NCBI GenBank assembly: GCA_904399395.1
Contig: CAJFPJ010000057.1
Span: forward strand, 1-55,328
From: an uncultured Clostridia bacterium
GTDB taxonomy: Bacteria; Bacillota; Clostridia; Oscillospirales; Acutalibacteraceae
DNA length: 55,328 nucleotides
Direction: 5' to 3'
Part shown: one piece after another, positions 51,577-55,328 of the stretch
Numbering within the stretch: position 1 is the stretch's first letter
How the letters are laid out: every line of letters begins with the position of its first letter
Made by a program: the position numbers and the translations under genes
The notes under the pieces: model-generated
Told to the model about the DNA's origin: nothing
Database searches by the model: none
Seen by the model: only the letters and a program-made list of their open reading frames with translations

Positions 51577-51652
51577 CTGGGAACAGACATGAAAAGAGTT
51601 TTCCATCATCCCTTTATTTGGATACATTTCAAGCTAAAAAGGAGGAATTTCA

Positions 51653-53893
51653 ATGGATATCAAAACGCTTTTGTCCCAACTTACCTTAGAAGAAAAGGCA
51701 TCCCTCTGTTCCGGCATCGATTCCTGGCGGACAGAACCGATCCCCCGTCTGTCCATCCCTTCTGCTGTCCTTTCTGATGGTCCTCACGGACTCCGCAAAG
51801 AAATCAGCGACGAAAACGGCCAAAAAACCGGCACAGTGGAATCTGTCTGCTTTCCCACAGGGGGAGCCGTGGCCTGCTCCTTCGACCGTTCCCTCATTCG
51901 CCGAATGGGTGAGGCTCTGGGCGAGGAATGTCAGGCCGAAAATGTCCATGTCATTTTAGGTCCTGCTGTAAATATCAAGCGTTCTCCTCTCTGTGGACGA
52001 AATTTTGAATACCTTTCAGAGGATCCCTATCTGGCCGGTGAAATGGCGGCAAGCTATATCCAAGGGGTGGAAAGCCAGGGCGTGGGAACCAGCCTCAAGC
52101 ACTTTGCCGCCAACAACCAGGAAAACCGCCGGATGACCGTCAGCGCTGAGATTGACGAGAGAACTCTGCGGGAAATCTATTTGGCCGGGTTTGAAACCGC
52201 TGTTAAAAAGGGCAAGCCTACCACCGTTATGTGCTCCTATAATAAGATCAACGGCGTATATTCCAGCGAAAACAAGCGGCTCCTTACGGATATTCTTCGA
52301 AAAGAGTGGGGATTCGACGGCCTTGTTATGAGTGACTGGGGCGCAGTCAATCGCCGTCCGGATGGTGTTTTAGCCGGCCTGGATCTTGAAATGCCCTCCA
52401 GCCATGGGGAAAACGATGCCGAGATTGTCAAAGCTGTGAAGGAAGGCCGGATACGCGAAGAGGATGTGGATATTGTTGCCGGCCGGGTGCTGAAACTGGT
52501 GTATGATTCCCTTGCAAAAGAAAAGAAAAATGTATCTTACAGCAAGGAAGAGCATCATACCCTGGCTCGGAAGATTGCCTCCGAATCCATGGTTCTGCTG
52601 AAAAACGAAAACGAGATTCTCCCTCTGGATGCAAGCAAAAAGATTGCCTTTATCGGTAAATTCGCGGAAGTACCCCGTTATCAGGGGGGCGGAAGCTCCC
52701 ATATTAACAGCTATAAACTTACAGGCGCTTTGGAAGCTGTAAAAGAAATATGCTCCGTTTCCTATGCACAAGGCTATATTTTGGAAGAGGATCGTACAGA
52801 AGAGACTCTTCTAAAGGAAGCTGTGGAAGCGGCCAAAGCGGCGGATGTAGCCGTTATTTTCGCTGGCCTGCCGGACGCCTTTGAAAGTGAAGGCTACGAC
52901 CGGCCCCATATGAAAATGCCCGAATGCCAAAACCGGCTAATCGAAGCTGTCTGCGAAGTGCAGAAGCATGTAGTGGTAGTGCTTCATAACGGTGCACCGG
53001 TGGAAATTCCCTGGGCCGGAAAAGTAGACGGTATTCTTGAATCCTATCTGGGAGGACAAGCCGTAGGCGGAGCGCAAGTCGACGTCCTTTTCGGGAACGT
53101 AAACCCCAGCGGCAAATTAGCTGAAACGATTCCTCTGAAATTGAGCGACAATCCTTCCTATCTCAATTTCCCGGGAGAAAAAGATCGTGTGGAATACAGA
53201 GAAGGAATCTTTGTAGGATATCGTTACTATGATAAAAAAGAGATGGGGGTCCTTTATCCCTTTGGCTATGGCCTTTCCTACACCACCTTCTCTTACAGCG
53301 GACTGAAAGCAGATAAAACAGAAATAAATGATACTGATACGCTTCAGGTTTCTGTCACTGTGAAAAACACGGGAGACCGCGCCGGCAAGGAAGTTATCCA
53401 GCTCTATGTGGGCAGCCTTCCCGGCCCGGAAAAAGCTGCAATCCGGCCTGTTCGGGAGCTCAAGGGCTTTGAAAAGGTAGAACTTCAGCCGGGCGAAAGC
53501 AAAGAAGTAAGTTTTACCTTGGATAAACGCTCCTTCGCTTTCTATAATTCTGAAATTCCCGGATGGTATGTAGAGGACGGCGAATACGAGATCTCCATAG
53601 GAAAATCTTCCAGAGAGCTGGCAGGCTCCCTTACGGTTACCGTGCATCCCGCCTCCCCCATACGTCCGCATTATACGATGGAATCCACAGTTGGGGATCT
53701 TCTGAAAAACGAAAAAGCCAAAGCCCGATTCAAAGCTTATATGGCAAAGATGTTCCCCGGCCAGGATACGGACGAAGAACTTTTAATGATGGAAGCTGTT
53801 ATGGATCAGGTTCCGGTGCACTCTATCTGCAGTTTCCATCCCAATGTCACCCTGCGGGAATTGCAGGAAATTGTAGACGAAGCGAACAGATAA
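51653..53893 (+). CDS. GH3 beta-glucosidase (beta-glycosidase)
   Basis: A 746-residue GH3 enzyme without signal peptide. The N-terminal TIM barrel has SDGPHGLR, LKHFAANNQE and the nucleophile Asp228 in VMSDWGAV. The alpha/beta sandwich follows with KNENEILPLDASKKIAFIG, and a fibronectin-III-like domain (about 560-675) with KEVSFTLDKRSFAFYN, then a C-terminal extension. Most such enzymes are beta-glucosidases, though beta-xylosidases share the fold. Acts on imported disaccharides or plant glycosides. Control by the palindrome upstream is likely. AGGAGG precedes the start. Confidence 0.93.
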   Translation: MDIKTLLSQLTLEEKASLCSGIDSWRTEPIPRLSIPSAVLSDGPHGLRKEISDENGQKTGTVESVCFPTGGAVACSFDRSLIRRMGEALGEECQAENVHVILGPAVNIKRSPLCGRNFEYLSEDPYLAGEMAASYIQGVESQGVGTSLKHFAANNQENRRMTVSAEIDERTLREIYLAGFETAVKKGKPTTVMCSYNKINGVYSSENKRLLTDILRKEWGFDGLVMSDWGAVNRRPDGVLAGLDLEMPSSHGENDAEIVKAVKEGRIREEDVDIVAGRVLKLVYDSLAKEKKNVSYSKEEHHTLARKIASESMVLLKNENEILPLDASKKIAFIGKFAEVPRYQGGGSSHINSYKLTGALEAVKEICSVSYAQGYILEEDRTEETLLKEAVEAAKAADVAVIFAGLPDAFESEGYDRPHMKMPECQNRLIEAVCEVQKHVVVVLHNGAPVEIPWAGKVDGILESYLGGQAVGGAQVDVLFGNVNPSGKLAETIPLKLSDNPSYLNFPGEKDRVEYREGIFVGYRYYDKKEMGVLYPFGYGLSYTTFSYSGLKADKTEINDTDTLQVSVTVKNTGDRAGKEVIQLYVGSLPGPEKAAIRPVRELKGFEKVELQPGESKEVSFTLDKRSFAFYNSEIPGWYVEDGEYEISIGKSSRELAGSLTVTVHPASPIRPHYTMESTVGDLLKNEKAKARFKAYMAKMFPGQDTDEELLMMEAVMDQVPVHSICSFHPNVTLRELQEIVDEANR

Positions 53894-53915
53894 GAATTAT
53901 CTCCAGCATAGCAGC

Positions 53916-53954
53916 GGGTGTTATTCTGTCCTAGTAAATGGCAGAATAACACCC
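53916..53954 (+). terminator. terminator after the GH3 gene
   Basis: Thirteen-base perfect stem GGGTGTTATTCTG/CAGAATAACACCC followed by TTTTT. Confidence 0.9.
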
Positions 53955-54018
53955 TTTTTCTATTTTGAGGTCTGAAAAGAAAATCTCCAAATACTTCCAA
54001 TAATTTTGCAGAATCCCC

Positions 54019-54047
54019 TTTACAAAAACAGTTTTCCATGCTATAGT
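54019..54047 (+). promoter_or_regulatory. promoter of the perR-rubrerythrin operon
   Basis: TTTACA (54019-54024), 17-base spacer, TATAGT (54042-54047). Confidence 0.72.
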
Positions 54048-54061
54048 ATAAGTACAGCAAT

Positions 54062-54083
54062 AATAATAACGATTCTTATTATT
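54062..54083. promoter_or_regulatory. PerR/Fur-like box
   Basis: AT-rich inverted repeat with arms AATAATAA and TTATTATT around six bases, between the promoter and the perR start codon; the position and base content fit autoregulation by a Fur-family protein. Confidence 0.6.
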
Positions 54084-54095
54084 AAGGAGAAACCC

Positions 54096-54491
54096 ATGAA
54101 TAAGCGCCAAAACTACAGCCGGAAACGGGAAGCGATACTCGATACTCTCCGGAGTACCAAAACACACCCCACGGCTGAGTGGGTGTATCTTCAGTTAAAA
54201 AGCCAATATCCCGATTTAAGTTTGGGAACAGTTTATAGAAATCTATCCCAATTTAAAGAAGACGGGACGATCGTAAGCTTGGGAGTTGTGAACGGGCAAG
54301 AACATTTCGACGGGGATATCTCCCCTCATTCTCATTTCATTTGCTCACATTGCGGATCTGTTCTGGATGTTCCCAACGATCCAAACCTCTCTATCATGTT
54401 CAAGCGAACATCTCAGGCACTTGACGCTCAGATTGAAAGCTGCCACATTCTTTTTCGCGGTATCTGTTCCGATTGTATGAAAAAGCAGTAA
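54096..54491 (+). CDS. Fur-family regulator, PerR-like
   Basis: A 131-residue Fur-family repressor: winged helix (about 5-75; [13 protein letters not shown] and [17 protein letters not shown]) and dimerisation domain with two zinc cysteine pairs, CSHCG and CSDC. The histidine-rich [11 protein letters not shown] is where the regulatory metal binds; the Asp at this place fits peroxide-sensing PerR. The following gene is a reverse rubrerythrin, the classic PerR target in clostridia. AGGAGA precedes the ATG at 54096; the frame is open from 54006. Confidence 0.88.
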   Translation: MNKRQNYSRKREAILDTLRSTKTHPTAEWVYLQLKSQYPDLSLGTVYRNLSQFKEDGTIVSLGVVNGQEHFDGDISPHSHFICSHCGSVLDVPNDPNLSIMFKRTSQALDAQIESCHILFRGICSDCMKKQ

Positions 54492-54535
54492 TGCTTTTCA
54501 AAATATGTAACTTAATTTTTATGGAGGTACTTATC

Positions 54536-55081
54536 ATGAAAAAATTCGTATGTTCTGTATGCGGTTATGTCTATGAAGGTGAAACGGCTCCTGACTTCTG
54601 CCCCCAGTGCAAAGCTCCTAAAGAGAAGTTCGTCGAGCAGAAGGGTGAAATGGAATGGGCTGCTGAGCATGTAGTTGGCGTTGCTCAGGGTTCCAGCGAG
54701 GACATTATGGAAGATCTCCGCGCTAACTTCCAGGGCGAGTGCACCGAAGTTGGCATGTATCTGGCCATGGCTCGTGTTGCTCATCGTGAAGGCTATCCTG
54801 AGATTGGCCTTTATTGGGAAAAGGCTGCTTATGAGGAGGCTGAACATGCCGCTAAGTTCGCAGAGCTACTGGGCGAAGTCGTAACCGACAGCACTAAGAA
54901 GAATCTGGAGATGCGTGTAGAAGCCGAGAACGGCGCTACCGCCGGCAAGTTTGATCTGGCAAAGCGCGCTAAGGCCGCTAACCTGGATGCCATCCATGAC
55001 ACCGTTCACGAGATGGCTCGCGACGAAGCCCGTCACGGTAAAGCGTTCGCCGGTTTGCTGGCTCGTTACTTCGGTAAATAA
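54536..55081 (+). CDS. reverse rubrerythrin (NADH peroxidase type)
   Basis: A 181-residue protein with a rubredoxin-like domain at the N-terminus ([17 protein letters not shown]) followed by a ferritin-like di-iron domain, the inverse order of classical rubrerythrin. Iron ligands are seen in [25 protein letters not shown] and [13 protein letters not shown]. In clostridia such reverse rubrerythrins reduce hydrogen peroxide and oxygen under PerR control. TGGAGG precedes the ATG. Located 44 bases after the PerR-like gene and ending at a strong terminator. Confidence 0.93.
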   Translation: MKKFVCSVCGYVYEGETAPDFCPQCKAPKEKFVEQKGEMEWAAEHVVGVAQGSSEDIMEDLRANFQGECTEVGMYLAMARVAHREGYPEIGLYWEKAAYEEAEHAAKFAELLGEVVTDSTKKNLEMRVEAENGATAGKFDLAKRAKAANLDAIHDTVHEMARDEARHGKAFAGLLARYFGK

Positions 55082-55106
55082 GAATTGGCTTAACTACTGG
55101 GTTTTT

Positions 55107-55137
55107 AGGAACACCTGTCATTTTGGCGGGTGTTCCT
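55107..55137 (+). terminator. terminator after reverse rubrerythrin
   Basis: AGGAACACC and GGTGTTCCT form a nine-base stem followed by TTTTTTG. The remaining 55138-55328 holds no gene I can support. Confidence 0.88.
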
Positions 55138-55328
55138 TTTTTGTGCCAATACGAGGAATCCTTGTACTTTTCTTGTACCTTTTTATCAGCAATACAGTGC
55201 CAAACACATAAAACTTGTACTTTCAAAGGAGTTTCTAATTTGATAAGGTAGAATAAGTTTCGCAAAATTGAAAAGAGGACAAAAGAAGACATGGTTTGCA
55301 GCCCTCTGGTAGAATGAAGTCGTGACAC

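Noticed and set aside
54978-55328. 116-codon minus-strand open frame running off the right edge
   Set aside because: It crosses the strong rubrerythrin terminator and the rubrerythrin coding end; translation is not protein-like. The true content of 55138-55328 is unknown.

Overview
The window is a 55.3 kb piece of an anaerobic, low-to-medium GC Firmicute, most likely a gut member of the class Clostridia (Oscillospiraceae-like or a relative). The evidence is the gene content: PflB/PflA under a ZTP riboswitch, GatCAB amidotransferase, a two-gene SufC-SufB/D system, a PerR-like regulator followed by a reverse rubrerythrin, a pyridoxal-dependent MocR regulator beside an ECF S component, and scattered plant-polysaccharide glycosidases. 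Gene starts are supported throughout by strong AGGAGG-type Shine-Dalgarno sites and by sigma-A-type promoters. I could not run any search, so family names rest on motifs I can see and species is not assigned.

Layout. 1-5.9 kb (minus strand): tRNA-Leu cut by the edge, a zinc alcohol/polyol dehydrogenase, then a metal-responsive run (CadC-like ArsR, separate HMA metallochaperone, P1B-type Zn/Cd ATPase) that continues without an obvious terminator into sufC-sufB/D. 6.1-6.7 kb: a YbaK/ProX-type deacylase. 6.8-13.1 kb (minus): an operon of two C39-like cysteine peptidase paralogues followed by two membrane-anchored repeat-type (propeller-like) paralogues, the last of which carries a frameshift. 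13.2-16.4 kb: pflB-pflA behind a ZTP riboswitch. 16.6-22.5 kb: NYN/LOTUS RNA-binding protein, a nuclease-XPD-type helicase, gamma carbonic anhydrase, MurI and an uncharacterised DinB-like protein. 22.6-30.2 kb: ECF S component and divergent MocR regulator, PepT, GatC-GatA-GatB and a YjdF-like membrane protein. 30.3-39.4 kb: AraC regulator and GH4 glycosidase, PH-like protein, thioesterase, serine recombinase, beta-lactamase-like hydrolase, GH51 arabinofuranosidase and a small membrane protein. 39.4-48.2 kb: Xpt, zinc-ribbon/TPR/propeller membrane protein, a GH5-like hydrolase, two esterases, a FAD-Rieske protein and TspO. 48.3-55.3 kb: tRNA-Pro and tRNA-Gln, two FAD-dependent oxidoreductases, GH3 beta-glucosidase, PerR and reverse rubrerythrin.

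How the genes work together. The glycosidases (GH4, GH51, GH5-like, GH3) and acetyl-esterase-like hydrolases fit use of decorated hemicellulose or plant glycosides, each with its own promoter rather than as one locus. Fermentation is represented by PflBA, whose expression is tied to purine/one-carbon status through ZTP. Metal and oxidative stress are handled by the CadC-like exporter operon and the PerR-rubrerythrin pair. The least explained unit is the 6.8-13.1 kb peptidase/propeller operon: two families, each duplicated in tandem, all membrane anchored, with no recognisable substrate gene beside them.
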